Positions 18,306-26,678 are shown, counted from the first letter of the stretch. The stretch: DNA of 64,000 nt from Bacteroidales bacterium WCE2008 (GCA_900167925.1 FUZM01000002.1:62001-126000); one strand, 5' to 3'. Translations and numbers: made by a program. The notes: generated by a model not told the origin, from the letters alone.

Positions 18306-19606
18306 TGTCCCGGACCCTTCAGGTCATAACTCTCGGCTGTTCCAAGAACACCGTCGATACTGAGCATCTCCTGGCGCAGCTTGGGGATGCTTATGCTGTT
18401 GTGCCTGAGGATTTCGACGGGCCGGTGGACGTGCTCCTTATCAATACCTGCGGTTTCATCGGGGACTCCAAGGAACAGTCCATACAGACAATCTTCGCCG
18501 CAGTCGACCGCAAGAACAGGGGACTGGTGGGCAGGCTTATGGTCTTCGGATGCCTCTCGCAGCGCTATATAGCCCAGATGCCGGAGCTGATTCCGGAAGT
18601 TGACGGATGGTTCGGCGCACGCGAACTGGCTCCGATAGTAAAGGCTCTAGGAGTAGACTATAAGCCGGAGCTCGAACCTGAGCGATATGGAGCTCATGGA
18701 TCATATGCCTATCTGAAGATTTCCGAGGGCTGTGACCGCCGCTGCTCTTATTGCGCCATCCCTTATATCAGGGGAGCGCACAGGTCTGTCCCGATTGAGA
18801 CTCTGGTCCGCGAGGCCACCTCTCTCGCCCGTCAGGGAGTGCGTGAGCTTGTGCTCATAGCCCAGGATACTACTTACTACGGTATCGACCTTTATCACCG
18901 CCGGGCTCTTGCCGAGCTTCTCCAGAAGCTTTCGGAGATCGACGGAATCGAGTGGATACGTATCCATTATTCTTATCCGGCCGATTTCCCGGAGGATGTG
19001 CTCGACCAGATGGCGAACAACCCAAAGGTCTGCCGGTATATGGACATTCCGCTGCAGCATGTCGCAGACAAGGTGCTTGACAACATGCACAGGCATGTGG
19101 ACGGGGCGTGGACAAGGGCTCTCATCCGCAAGATGAGGGAGCGCGTCCCGGGCATCGTACTGCGTACTACCATGATTGTCGGCCATCCTGGAGAAGGCCG
19201 TAAAGAATTCGAGGAATTGCTTGATTTCGTTCGTGAGGCCAAGTTCGAAAGACTGGGCGCGTTTACGTACTCTGAAGAGGAAGGAACCTTCGGAGCCGAG
19301 CACTTCAAGGATTCTGTCACTAAAAAAACAAAGAAATCCCGGCTCGAAAGGCTTATGACCCTTCAGAGTGGTATATCTTTTGCTTGTAACCAGGCTAGAA
19401 TCGGGACGGAAGTCCGTGTGCTCGTGGATTCGGTCAGCGGGGATTCCCTCGTATGCCGCAGCGAGTACGAAAGTCCGGAAGTGGACGGGGAAATCCTTGT
19501 GCACTATGTTCCGGAGATCGGTCCTGATCCTGTCGGCAAGTTCATCAGAGTCAGAATTATCCAGGCTGACGAGTATGACCTTGTCGGAGAATTTATAGGA
19601 GAATAG
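18305..19606 (+). CDS. rimO: Ribosomal protein S12 methylthiotransferase RimO
   Basis: RimO adds a methylthio group to an aspartate of ribosomal protein S12, using two Fe-S clusters. The 433-residue product has the UPF0004 domain with conserved cysteines starting at C12 (TLGCSKN), the radical SAM motif C143-x3-C147-x2-C150 (CDRRCSYC) and a C-terminal TRAM domain. The ATG at 18305 shares a base with the stop of the preceding gene; upstream in-frame residues are a shadow of that gene. Confidence 0.95.
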   Translation: MSRTLQVITLGCSKNTVDTEHLLAQLGDAYAVVPEDFDGPVDVLLINTCGFIGDSKEQSIQTIFAAVDRKNRGLVGRLMVFGCLSQRYIAQMPELIPEVDGWFGARELAPIVKALGVDYKPELEPERYGAHGSYAYLKISEGCDRRCSYCAIPYIRGAHRSVPIETLVREATSLARQGVRELVLIAQDTTYYGIDLYHRRALAELLQKLSEIDGIEWIRIHYSYPADFPEDVLDQMANNPKVCRYMDIPLQHVADKVLDNMHRHVDGAWTRALIRKMRERVPGIVLRTTMIVGHPGEGRKEFEELLDFVREAKFERLGAFTYSEEEGTFGAEHFKDSVTKKTKKSRLERLMTLQSGISFACNQARIGTEVRVLVDSVSGDSLVCRSEYESPEVDGEILVHYVPEIGPDPVGKFIRVRIIQADEYDLVGEFIGE

Positions 19607-19609
19607 CTT

Positions 19610-20500
19610 ATGAGAAAAACCACTTTACTACTTGCTGCCGCCATTATTGCAGGACTAGTTTCGTGTAGTCCTACTTCTTATGTACTTAGCCTTCAGGCAC
19701 GCCATCCATCAGCCTCCGGCTGCGATCTTGGAAGAAAGACGATGGCTGTCGTATATGTGGATTCCGGAATGGATTCTCTTTTCACCAGGACTGTCGCCGA
19801 AGGGTTTGCCGAAGCTCTCGAGGCTGATTATTTCGATGGAGACAACGTTATCGGGCTGTACCGTATGGAGAAGGCTCCGGTAGCTGTCTATTCTTCGAGG
19901 GATACTCTTCTGAATCTGGTTCTTGATACATCCCAGGATGTGGTTTTCCTTTTCGATACTCCTGATTATGGGGACGTTACAGTGAAGGGACGCCAGCCGG
20001 CCGAGGTCTCTGTCCCGCTCAACCTGCACGTATATATGTATGATTCGATGGACAAGACTGATACCGTCAGGTCTTTCCGCGGACGTACCATATTCAGGCA
20101 GAGCATGAATATCGACAAGTCTCTGAGCGACGAAAAGGCGAAGGAAGAAGTGTGGAAGAAGGCTGATGCCCGTGTGGTCGGTGCAAATGCCGCCACAAAG
20201 TTCCTTCCTGTCTGGAAAGACGAGGATTACCGGATTTATTATATCCCCGGCTCGTCCGACTGGGAGAAAGGGGCTACGTACTCATATGAGTTCAAGTGGA
20301 GAGAGGCCGTGGAAGTATGGATGGCTATCTGCGACAAGACTTACGGGGACAGGCGTGCCATGGCCGAATATAATATAGCCGTTGCCTGCCATATCCTCGG
20401 TGAGGATGACCTGGCTCTGAGATGGCTGGACAAGAGTGACGCTGACGGCAAGGTGGCGCCGTCTACATGGCTTCGCAAAGTCATCAAAAAGGAGATCTAG
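19610..20500 (+). CDS. DUF6340 family lipoprotein
   Basis: This 296-residue protein carries a lipoprotein signal (LLLAAAIIAGLVSC, lipidated C19) and should be anchored in the envelope. The body resembles the Bacteroidetes DUF6340 family: an N-terminal alpha/beta segment and C-terminal helical TPR-like repeats (YSYEFKWREAVEVWM, then AMAEYNIAVACHILGEDDLALRWLDKS). The function is unknown. It closes the nusB-rimO cluster, and its TAG overlaps the queE stop on the other strand within CTAG. Confidence 0.8.
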   Translation: MRKTTLLLAAAIIAGLVSCSPTSYVLSLQARHPSASGCDLGRKTMAVVYVDSGMDSLFTRTVAEGFAEALEADYFDGDNVIGLYRMEKAPVAVYSSRDTLLNLVLDTSQDVVFLFDTPDYGDVTVKGRQPAEVSVPLNLHVYMYDSMDKTDTVRSFRGRTIFRQSMNIDKSLSDEKAKEEVWKKADARVVGANAATKFLPVWKDEDYRIYYIPGSSDWEKGATYSYEFKWREAVEVWMAICDKTYGDRRAMAEYNIAVACHILGEDDLALRWLDKSDADGKVAPSTWLRKVIKKEI

Positions 20501-21069
20501 CGGATATCGAGATATTTATGAGTCTGGAGACTCAATTGCCATAAGGGGTGGGACAATACGAATGTCACCACCTCTTTTGTATTTGAGCATGAGCATGGCT
20601 GCAGGTAGTGGTATCGGGCGTCGAAATTTTTCCAGCGGGTGACGTCCTGGCCGGTATAGACGACCTTGATCTCGTCGGCATGGTCCAGTACCGGCTCAGC
20701 GCCTGGAATCCAGTCTGCTTTCGGGCTTATCGTGACCCAGTCGATCCCGTCGGGAAGACTGTGCGTGCCGTTGGTCTCGATATGGATCTTGTAGCCGGCA
20801 TTATGGAAAGCCTCGACGAAGGCCGGGTCGATCTGCAGGGAAGGCTCGCCTCCGGTGATGACAATCCTGCGGCAGTCGGCCGAGAGATTGCGTACTTCTG
20901 TCAGTATCGATTCTATGTCCATAGGCCTGGAGGCGGAGAAATCCGTGTCACAGAAGGGACAGCGGAGATTGCAGCCGCTGAAGCGGATGAAGACTACGGG
21001 AGTCCCGCTCCAGTGGCCTTCGCCCTGGAGAGAGTAGAAGATTTCGTTGATCCTGTACTCTTTATTCAT
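20497..21069 (-). CDS. queE: 7-carboxy-7-deazaguanine synthase QueE
   Basis: QueE is a radical SAM enzyme that forms the deazaguanine ring of queuosine from the QueD product. The 190-residue protein has the motif C33-x3-C37-x2-C40 (CNLRCPFC) and a glycine-rich VITGGEPSLQ SAM-contact motif. Its ATG lies inside the last codons of queD (8-base overlap), so translation is probably coupled. It ends the queC-queD-queE unit. Confidence 0.95.
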   Translation of the reverse strand: MNKEYRINEIFYSLQGEGHWSGTPVVFIRFSGCNLRCPFCDTDFSASRPMDIESILTEVRNLSADCRRIVITGGEPSLQIDPAFVEAFHNAGYKIHIETNGTHSLPDGIDWVTISPKADWIPGAEPVLDHADEIKVVYTGQDVTRWKNFDARYHYLQPCSCSNTKEVVTFVLSHPLWQLSLQTHKYLDIR

Positions 21070-21400
21070 CGTCCTTCTCGTAGATGGCCTTGTTGTTCTC
21101 GGACTCCCAGACTTCCACTTTATAGCAGTTCTCGACGTTGTCGCATACCCATTTGGCGATATTCTCGGCGGTCGGGTTGAACGGGAGTATATCGTTGAGA
21201 TTCTGGTGGTCGAGGGTTCCGGAGATCTTTTTCTTGATGCCGGTGAAGTCCGTGACCATGCCGTCGACGTTGAGAGTCTTGGATTTGCAGTGCACGACCA
21301 CTATCCAGTTGTGCCCGTGGAGAGCCTCGCATTTGCTTTCGTAGCTGAGGTGGAGGCTGTGGGCAGATGATATTTCAAGTCTTTTGCTTACGTAGTACAT
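21062..21400 (-). CDS. queD: 6-carboxy-5,6,7,8-tetrahydropterin synthase QueD
   Basis: QueD converts dihydroneopterin triphosphate to carboxytetrahydropterin in queuosine synthesis. The 112-residue protein has the zinc-binding histidines (AHSLHL and LHGHNW) and the conserved TLDHQNLND and PTAEN motifs. It sits 6 bases after queC. Confidence 0.94.
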   Translation of the reverse strand: MYYVSKRLEISSAHSLHLSYESKCEALHGHNWIVVVHCKSKTLNVDGMVTDFTGIKKKISGTLDHQNLNDILPFNPTAENIAKWVCDNVENCYKVEVWESENNKAIYEKDDE

Positions 21401-21406
21401 ATCTTC

Positions 21407-22048
21407 TTATTTTTCGTATTCTGTAGGGTCGAAGCCTTCGAGGGCTTCCTTTCTTTCAACGCAGGTGCCGCATACGCCGCAGTGCTTGTGGCGGCCTTCA
21501 TAGCAGGAATAGGTCTTCTCGAATGGAACGCCTTCCTCCTTGCCGATCAGGGCGATGTCGCGTTTGGTTATGTCGCAGAAAGGGGAGACTATCTTTATTC
21601 CGGCGAATGTGCCGGCGTTGACTGCAGAGCCCATGGCCTCGATGAACTCCGGACGGCAGTCAGGATAGATTGTATGGTCTCCGGCGTGGTTGGCGATGAG
21701 CACGGTGTCGAGGTCGCGGCTTTCGGCCAGGCCTGCGGCGATGGAGAGCATGATTCCGTTGCGGAAAGGCACTACCGTGCTTTTCATGTTCTCGTCATTG
21801 TAGCTGCCGTGAGGCACGTCGTCTCCGCCCTTGAGTATGCTGCTGCGGAAGTACTTGCCCATGAATTCCAGGGGAATTATGAGATGGTCGATTCCGAGAA
21901 GCTCGCAGTTCTCCTTGGCGCAGGCTGTCTGTTCCTCGTCCTGGCGCGCTCCGTAGGTGAAGGTCACGGCGAGTTTTATCTCCTTTCTGTATTTGTAGAG
22001 GAGGACTGTGCTGTCCATGCCTCCTGAATATATCAATACTGCTTTCAT
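21407..22048 (-). CDS. queC: 7-cyano-7-deazaguanine synthase QueC
   Basis: QueC converts carboxydeazaguanine to preQ0 using ATP and ammonia. The 213-residue protein has the PP-loop SGGMDSTVLLY at its start and the zinc-binding cysteines near the C-terminus (YSCYEG, CGVCGTCVER). The only -7 box in view, TATATTTG at 22054-22061, lies five bases before the ATG, so the transcript is probably leaderless or nearly so. Confidence 0.95.
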   Translation of the reverse strand: MKAVLIYSGGMDSTVLLYKYRKEIKLAVTFTYGARQDEEQTACAKENCELLGIDHLIIPLEFMGKYFRSSILKGGDDVPHGSYNDENMKSTVVPFRNGIMLSIAAGLAESRDLDTVLIANHAGDHTIYPDCRPEFIEAMGSAVNAGTFAGIKIVSPFCDITKRDIALIGKEEGVPFEKTYSCYEGRHKHCGVCGTCVERKEALEGFDPTEYEK

Positions 22049-22053
22049 AAATG

Positions 22054-22061
22054 CAAATATA
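22054..22061 (-). promoter_or_regulatory. -7 box of queC, probably giving a leaderless mRNA
   Basis: On the minus strand the order is TATATTTG, five bases (CATTT), then ATG. Transcription would start at or next to the first codon. Confidence 0.6.
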
Positions 22062-22077
22062 TGATTTTTAATTCAAA

Positions 22078-22100
22078 AGGAGTTGGACGGTGCCAACTCC
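22078..22100 (-). terminator. Intrinsic terminator of rnpB
   Basis: On the minus strand the arms GGAGTTGG and CCAACTCC enclose a 6-base loop and are followed by TTTTGAATT. It lies just after the 3' end of the RNase P RNA. Confidence 0.8.
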
Positions 22101-22104
22101 ATAA

Positions 22105-22420
22105 AACAAGGCGGGGCCGTAAGCCGGTTTCTGTTTTTGAATCTGCCATTTATCTTCGCAACCTACCCCCTGACATCGGGCGGGCAGCCCTCATCTGTCA
22201 GTATATTTGGTCTTGCAGGCCTTGTCTCCGTACCCGGACGGCATCGCTGACATCCGTCGTGGGCTCTTACCCCGCGTTTTCACCCTTACCTTTCGGCGGT
22301 TGTTTTCTGTTACGGTTTGAACAAGATTACTCCCGTCTGCGATTTCCGCAGCAAGGTGCCCTTCCCTGTCCGGACTTTCCTCACCGTTTCCGGCGCGGCA
22401 GATCGTCCCACCTTTATATT
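22105..22420 (-). ncRNA. rnpB: RNase P RNA (bacterial class A)
   Basis: The minus strand carries conserved RNase P RNA blocks in order: GAGGAAAGTCCGGAC near the 5' end, GAAAACAACCGCC, GGTAAGGGTGAAAACGCGG, TAAGAGCCCAC, and near the 3' end GAAACCGGCTTACGGCC. It is preceded by the -7 box TATCTTTG (22428-22435) and followed by an intrinsic terminator. Ends are approximate, inferred from promoter and terminator. Open frames across this region are spurious. Confidence 0.93.
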
Positions 22421-22427
22421 CCGGCTG

Positions 22428-22475
22428 CAAAGATAAGGTTTTTCTTTCTGAAATTATAAAATTGGATTATCTTTG
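22428..22475. promoter_or_regulatory. Divergent promoters for rnpB (minus) and the cyclotransferase gene (plus)
   Basis: Minus strand: TATCTTTG at 22428-22435 for rnpB. Plus strand: TATCTTTG at 22468-22475, 26 bases before the ATG of the glutamine cyclotransferase gene. The two boxes have the same sequence and lie 32 bases apart. Confidence 0.7.
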
Positions 22476-22501
22476 TGGTCTTGAATAAGTGTTGAACCCT
22501 T

Positions 22502-23260
22502 ATGAGACGTATTCTGACAATTATTGTTCTGGCTCTGTTCTTCTGCTCCTGCGCAGACGGGAAAGTCCGTCAGTATAAGCTTCAGGTCGTCTCCGAATAC
22601 CCTCACGATACCGGTTCCTATACCCAGGGCCTTTTCTTTGACGGAGGCAGTCTATATGAGAGCACCGGCCAGTACGGCTCTTCCACTTTCCGAATAGTGG
22701 ACCTTGCAAGCGGAAAGGCGCTCCGGAAGCTCGATTTCGGGAAAAAATATTTCGTCGAGGGCTCCGTGATGCTGGGAGGGGAACTTTTCATCCTTACGTG
22801 GACAAATAAGGTCGCCTTTGTATACGATGCCGAAACATTGGCATACAAGGCTACATATTCATATCCGCGCGAAGGCTGGGGCCTTACTACCGACGGCCGT
22901 CAGCTTATCGCCAGCGACGGTTCTTCCAGGCTTTATTTCATGGACAATAAGTTCCAGGTCAAGAAGACTCTGAATGTCAGGCTCGACGGAAGGGCGGTCA
23001 ACAATCTCAACGAACTTGAATACATCGACGGAAAGATATGGGCTAATGTCTATGTCTCCGACGTGATACTCATAATCAATCCGGAAAACGGTCAGGTAGA
23101 GGCTACTGTCGATTGTACAGGACTTCTTCCGAGGTCTCTGAGGACAGTGGATACCGATGTCCTCAATGGAATCGCCGTCAATCCGGAGGATGGAAAGATA
23201 TATCTTACCGGCAAGAACTGGCCGAGGCTTTACGAGGTCCGTCTTGTCGAGAAGAAATAG
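22502..23260 (+). CDS. Glutaminyl-peptide cyclotransferase-like lipoprotein
   Basis: This 252-residue protein resembles plant-type glutamine cyclotransferases, which convert N-terminal glutamine to pyroglutamate and fold as a five-bladed beta-propeller. Typical motifs are YTQGLFF, GLTTDG, LNELEYIDGKIWANVY and LNGIAVNPEDGKIYLTGKNWP. A lipoprotein signal is present (ALFFCSC, Cys15 or Cys17), so it should be on the periplasmic or outer face. It has its own promoter and is followed by the TPP riboswitch of the next gene. Confidence 0.88.
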   Translation: MRRILTIIVLALFFCSCADGKVRQYKLQVVSEYPHDTGSYTQGLFFDGGSLYESTGQYGSSTFRIVDLASGKALRKLDFGKKYFVEGSVMLGGELFILTWTNKVAFVYDAETLAYKATYSYPREGWGLTTDGRQLIASDGSSRLYFMDNKFQVKKTLNVRLDGRAVNNLNELEYIDGKIWANVYVSDVILIINPENGQVEATVDCTGLLPRSLRTVDTDVLNGIAVNPEDGKIYLTGKNWPRLYEVRLVEKK

Positions 23261-23277
23261 TATTTGTTAAACATTAC

Positions 23278-23357
23278 AAGCGGGGGTACCCGGCGCATGC
23301 CGGGTTGAGATCATACCCAATGAACCTGATGCGGTCAATACCGCCGTAGGGAGGCTT
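23278..23357 (+). promoter_or_regulatory. TPP (thiamine pyrophosphate) riboswitch
   Basis: The aptamer shows the THI-box signatures: GGGGTACC near the 5' end, TTGAGATCATACCC, TGAACCTGATGCGG and CCGTAGGGA, closed by AAGC and GCTT. It lies in the leader of the TonB receptor gene. Downstream, GTACCCC at 23377-23383 is exactly complementary to GGGGTAC at 23283-23289 inside the aptamer, so an alternative pairing could form the expression platform. It would lower expression of the receptor when thiamine pyrophosphate is plentiful. Confidence 0.95.
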
Positions 23358-23406
23358 AATCTCAGACGCATTGTGCGTACCCCTTGCATTAATTATTCAA
23401 TTAATT

Positions 23407-25692
23407 ATGCGAGGTTTTTATTTTATCGCAGCGGCCGCAGCCGCATTTCTTGCAACCGGTGTTGCAGGAGCATCGGAGCCAGACAAGGTTGAAAGGCTCG
23501 ACAGTGTCGTAGTGTCGGCATCCCGTGCCGGAAAATCTACTCCGGTAAGCTACACGATGGTAGGGAAGAAGGAGCTCAGGGAAACCAATCCTATGAACTC
23601 ACTTCCGATGACTCTGGCCCTCCAGCCATCAGTGGTCATCTCTACCGAGGGCGGTACAGGCCTGGGCTACTCCAAGATGACCGTACGCGGCTCCAAGGGC
23701 TCCCAGATCAACGTCACTCTCAATGGAATCACTCTCAATGACGCCGAATCCCAGGAGGTTTTCTGGGTAAACATTCCGGCTCTTTCGACCTTCCTTTCAG
23801 GAGTTCAGGTACAGAGAGGTCTCGGCACGTCAGCATGCGGCGCGGGAGCGTTCGGCGCCAGCATAAACATGAACACTGCATTCGTGGCGGCGGATCCGTC
23901 GCTCCGTCTGGATTTCTCCGCAGGATCATATGACACTGCGGTTTTCTCCGCATCGGCATCGTCCGGGCTTCTTCCGTCAGGTCTTTATTTCAATGTGGCA
24001 TATTCCGCAAACTCAACGGAAGGATATATCCGCAACGGCTGGGTTGACGCCCACTCTCTTTTCGCAGTCCTCGGCTGGATACGCGGCAACAATTCCCTCC
24101 GCCTGACATATCTCCTCGGCGACCAGCGCTCGGGAATTACCTGGAACGGAGTGGCTTTCTCGAAGCTCTCTACTGACAGGAGGAGCAACTCGGACGGTCT
24201 CTACAAGAATGCCGCAGGAGAAAAGGTTTATTACAGGAACAACTCCGACAACTATCGCCAGCAGCACATCCAGCTAAACTGGACCCATCAGTTCAACCCT
24301 TCTCTCGCACTCTCGACTACTTTGAACTATACCGACGGCTATGGCTACAATGAGAAGTTGAAGCAGGGCAAGAAACTTACTTACGTGGGCTTTCAGAAGG
24401 CATTTTCATATGAAGGCGGAGTAACCGGCAAGAGCGTCGGCGACATGATATATCGCAAGACCATGGACAACGGTCTCTGGGTGCTCAATTCGGAGCTGCG
24501 CTATACGGGCGAAAAACTCAGCCTTACCGGAGGCGTATATCTCTCCAGACACGACGGAAACCACTTCGGAGAACTGATGTGGAGCCAGGTTCTCGGCAAG
24601 GATTATCCATACAGGGAGCTGAATGTCCAGAGCCCGGACAACAACTGGTATTTCAACAACGGGCTCAAGCAGGAGGCCAATGCGTTCGTCCGCGGCGAGT
24701 ACAATGTCAACAGCTGGCTCACGTCCTATGCGGACGTGCAGTACAGGCTCGTCGACCTGGACATGAGCGGTATCGACGACGAGGATGACCTGCCGATGGA
24801 CTTTGAGCACAGATGGAATTTCATAAACCCGCGCGCCGGACTTAACGCCGCTTTCGGCCCTCACAGGATCTACGCTTCGGTTGCATACGGCAACAGGGAG
24901 CCGGGACGAAGCGACCTCAAGGAAATCATAGAGAGCAACAACCTCGAGGGCGGCGACAGGGAGCTCCGTCCTGAGAAGATGCTTGACTATGAGCTCGGCT
25001 ATGGATTCACCGGCAAGAACTTCAGCGCCGGAGCGAACATCTATCTGATGGAATACAAGGACATGCTCCTCGAGACGGGAGAACTCTCCCGTTCGGGATA
25101 TGCGATCAAGGACAACGTGGACCGCAGCTGGAGAAGGGGAGTGGAAGTCTATGCCGAGTGGCGTCCTTTCAACACGCTCGAGCTTGCAGGAAACGCTACT
25201 TTCAGCACCAACAAGATACGTGATTATGTAAAGTACTACGGTAAATATGACAACATGGACGATTGGAAACTGATAGGCATGGTGGAGGAGAAGATCGGGG
25301 ACGTGGACATGCTTCTGTCTCCTTCCGTGATTGCCATGGGCAGAATCGCTTTCACTCCGCTGCGCAACATCGGACGCGGGTCCCTCAAGTCAACGACCAT
25401 CGACCTCAGCGGAAAGTTCGTGGGAAGCCAGTATTGGGACAATACCGGCAGCGCCGACAGGAGGATTCCTTCGTATTTCGTCGCCGACCTGGGCCTCTCG
25501 CATGAGTTCAGGCTCAAGACCGGAGCCATAGGCCTCGGTTTCTATGTCCGCAACCTTCTGGATCGCGAATACTATTCAGATGCATGGGTTTACCGGGCAT
25601 ATTTCGACGCTGAGAACGAATGGTACCAGGAGGAGGGAGTCTTCCCTCAGGCACCTCGCAACTTCATGTTCAGGGTATCCTACAGTTTCTGA
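23407..25692 (+). CDS. TonB-dependent outer-membrane receptor, probable thiamine importer
   Basis: This 761-residue protein has a signal peptide (about residues 1-22), a plug domain (ERLDSVVVSASR, then GTGLGYSKMTVRGSKG and LNDAESQEVFWVNIP) and a long C-terminal beta-barrel ending in phenylalanine (FMFRVSYSF). It lacks the carboxypeptidase-like N-terminal domain of SusC proteins. The TPP riboswitch directly upstream implies that thiamine or a related compound is the substrate, as for riboswitch-controlled receptors known in Bacteroides. No pnuT or other thiamine gene is adjacent. I use ATG 23407; an upstream TTG lies in the riboswitch platform. Confidence 0.9.
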   Translation: MRGFYFIAAAAAAFLATGVAGASEPDKVERLDSVVVSASRAGKSTPVSYTMVGKKELRETNPMNSLPMTLALQPSVVISTEGGTGLGYSKMTVRGSKGSQINVTLNGITLNDAESQEVFWVNIPALSTFLSGVQVQRGLGTSACGAGAFGASINMNTAFVAADPSLRLDFSAGSYDTAVFSASASSGLLPSGLYFNVAYSANSTEGYIRNGWVDAHSLFAVLGWIRGNNSLRLTYLLGDQRSGITWNGVAFSKLSTDRRSNSDGLYKNAAGEKVYYRNNSDNYRQQHIQLNWTHQFNPSLALSTTLNYTDGYGYNEKLKQGKKLTYVGFQKAFSYEGGVTGKSVGDMIYRKTMDNGLWVLNSELRYTGEKLSLTGGVYLSRHDGNHFGELMWSQVLGKDYPYRELNVQSPDNNWYFNNGLKQEANAFVRGEYNVNSWLTSYADVQYRLVDLDMSGIDDEDDLPMDFEHRWNFINPRAGLNAAFGPHRIYASVAYGNREPGRSDLKEIIESNNLEGGDRELRPEKMLDYELGYGFTGKNFSAGANIYLMEYKDMLLETGELSRSGYAIKDNVDRSWRRGVEVYAEWRPFNTLELAGNATFSTNKIRDYVKYYGKYDNMDDWKLIGMVEEKIGDVDMLLSPSVIAMGRIAFTPLRNIGRGSLKSTTIDLSGKFVGSQYWDNTGSADRRIPSYFVADLGLSHEFRLKTGAIGLGFYVRNLLDREYYSDAWVYRAYFDAENEWYQEEGVFPQAPRNFMFRVSYSF

Positions 25693-25711
25693 CAACACCG
25701 GGCATCCCGGC

Positions 25712-25887
25712 TATATAAAACAAGTAATGGCTCGCACTCACTGCGGGCCATTAACGGTTAGTTAGTAGTGTGTTCCCCTGTATGGGACAATTATTGTTGG
25801 TTAGAAAATGTATCTCTTTCCGGCAAGCCGGATTGTTTGTCTATTTAACGTTTTAAATGGTAAAACGGGTGTTAAACGTTTTAAAAG
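25712..25887 (-). ncRNA. Candidate small RNA downstream of trmD (unassigned)
   Basis: The minus strand has a textbook promoter (25894-25924), no plausible open frame, and about 175 bases later a strong hairpin followed by CTTGTTTTATAT. Internal features include AT-rich near-palindromes built on AACGTTTTAAA (25846-25885) and a CCGGC/GCCGG hairpin (25819-25832). It lies between the convergent TonB receptor and trmD genes but has its own promoter. I do not recognise the family; 6S RNA and lineage-specific Bacteroidales RNAs are the alternatives to test. Confidence 0.5.
25725..25753 (-). terminator. Stem-loop between the TonB receptor gene and trmD
   Basis: Arms TAATGGCTCGC and GCGGGCCATTA pair over 11 bp with one G-U pair around a 7-base loop. 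On the minus strand CTTGTTTTATAT follows, fitting a terminator for the candidate small RNA. On the plus strand there is no T-run. A second hairpin, CCGGGCATCCCGG, lies at 25698-25710. Confidence 0.55.
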
Positions 25888-25893
25888 CGGCTA

Positions 25894-25924
25894 CAAAGTT
25901 AGACGTTTTTAAACGATTTACAAA
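25894..25924 (-). promoter_or_regulatory. Textbook promoter on the minus strand behind trmD
   Basis: TTTG at 25921-25924 and TAACTTTG at 25894-25901 are separated by 19 bases. It starts 7 bases after the trmD stop and points away from trmD, toward the candidate small RNA. Confidence 0.7.
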
Positions 25925-25930
25925 TTTTTT

Positions 25931-26614
25931 TTAAGATTTTTTCGAAAGAAGTCCCGGACGCAGTGCTTTGGTCCTTTCGAGTGCCTGTTCGTCCTGCCAT
26001 GCCTGGATCAGCTTGGGATTGCCACTGAGCAGTACGTCAGGCACTTTCCAGCCGTTGAATTCCGCCGGTCTGGTATAGACAGGAGGAGATAGAAGGCCGT
26101 CCTGGAAGCTGTCGCTGAGAGCGGATGTCTCGTCGGACAGGGCTCCAGGAATGAGACGGATTATCGAATCGGCAAGCAGGGCTGCCGGAATCTCGCCGCC
26201 GCTGACGACATAGTCGCCGACTGAAATCTCCCTGGTGACCAGATTTTCGCGGATACGATGGTCGATGCCTTTATAGTGACCGCAGAGCAGTATTATGTTC
26301 TCTTTGAGGGAGAGTTCGTTGGCGATTCCCTGATCCAGCATCTCGCCGTCCGGCGACATGTAGATGATCTCGTCATAGTGCCTCTCGTCAGTCAGTTCTT
26401 TGATCATCTTGTAGACCGGCTCTACCATCATGACCATGCCGGCGTCGCCGCCGTAGCAATAGTCGTCGACGGTCTGTCTCGGCCCGAGACCATATTTCCT
26501 GATATTGTGGATATGGATCTCTACGAGTCCCTTTTTGATGGCCCGCCCGACAATCGAGTGACTCAAAGGACTTTCAAGCAATTCAGGAACGACAGTAAGT
26601 ATATCTATTCTCAT
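25931..26614 (-). CDS. trmD: tRNA (guanine37-N1)-methyltransferase TrmD
   Basis: TrmD methylates G37 of several tRNAs to prevent frameshifting. The 227-residue protein has the SPOUT trefoil-knot motifs [13 protein letters not shown] and [12 protein letters not shown], and the N-terminal [11 protein letters not shown]. It stands apart from the rpsP-rimM-rplS cluster found elsewhere, as is usual in Bacteroidetes. A minus-strand -7-like box TATTTTTG lies about 35 bases before the ATG. Confidence 0.96.
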   Translation of the reverse strand: MRIDILTVVPELLESPLSHSIVGRAIKKGLVEIHIHNIRKYGLGPRQTVDDYCYGGDAGMVMMVEPVYKMIKELTDERHYDEIIYMSPDGEMLDQGIANELSLKENIILLCGHYKGIDHRIRENLVTREISVGDYVVSGGEIPAALLADSIIRLIPGALSDETSALSDSFQDGLLSPPVYTRPAEFNGWKVPDVLLSGNPKLIQAWQDEQALERTKALRPGLLSKKS

Positions 26615-26670
26615 GATATTTATTATTCATAACTCACTGCAAAAATAGTGTTTTTTCTACTTTTTTTCGG

Positions 26671-26678
26671 TATATTTG
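26671..26678 (+). promoter_or_regulatory. -7 box of the DUF349 gene
   Basis: TATATTTG matches the consensus and lies 62 bases before the ATG at 26741. It falls inside the longer open frame, which supports the downstream start. Confidence 0.65.

Noticed and set aside
22061..22459. 132-residue plus-strand open frame
   Set aside because: It lies entirely on RNase P RNA and its terminator, transcribed from the opposite strand.
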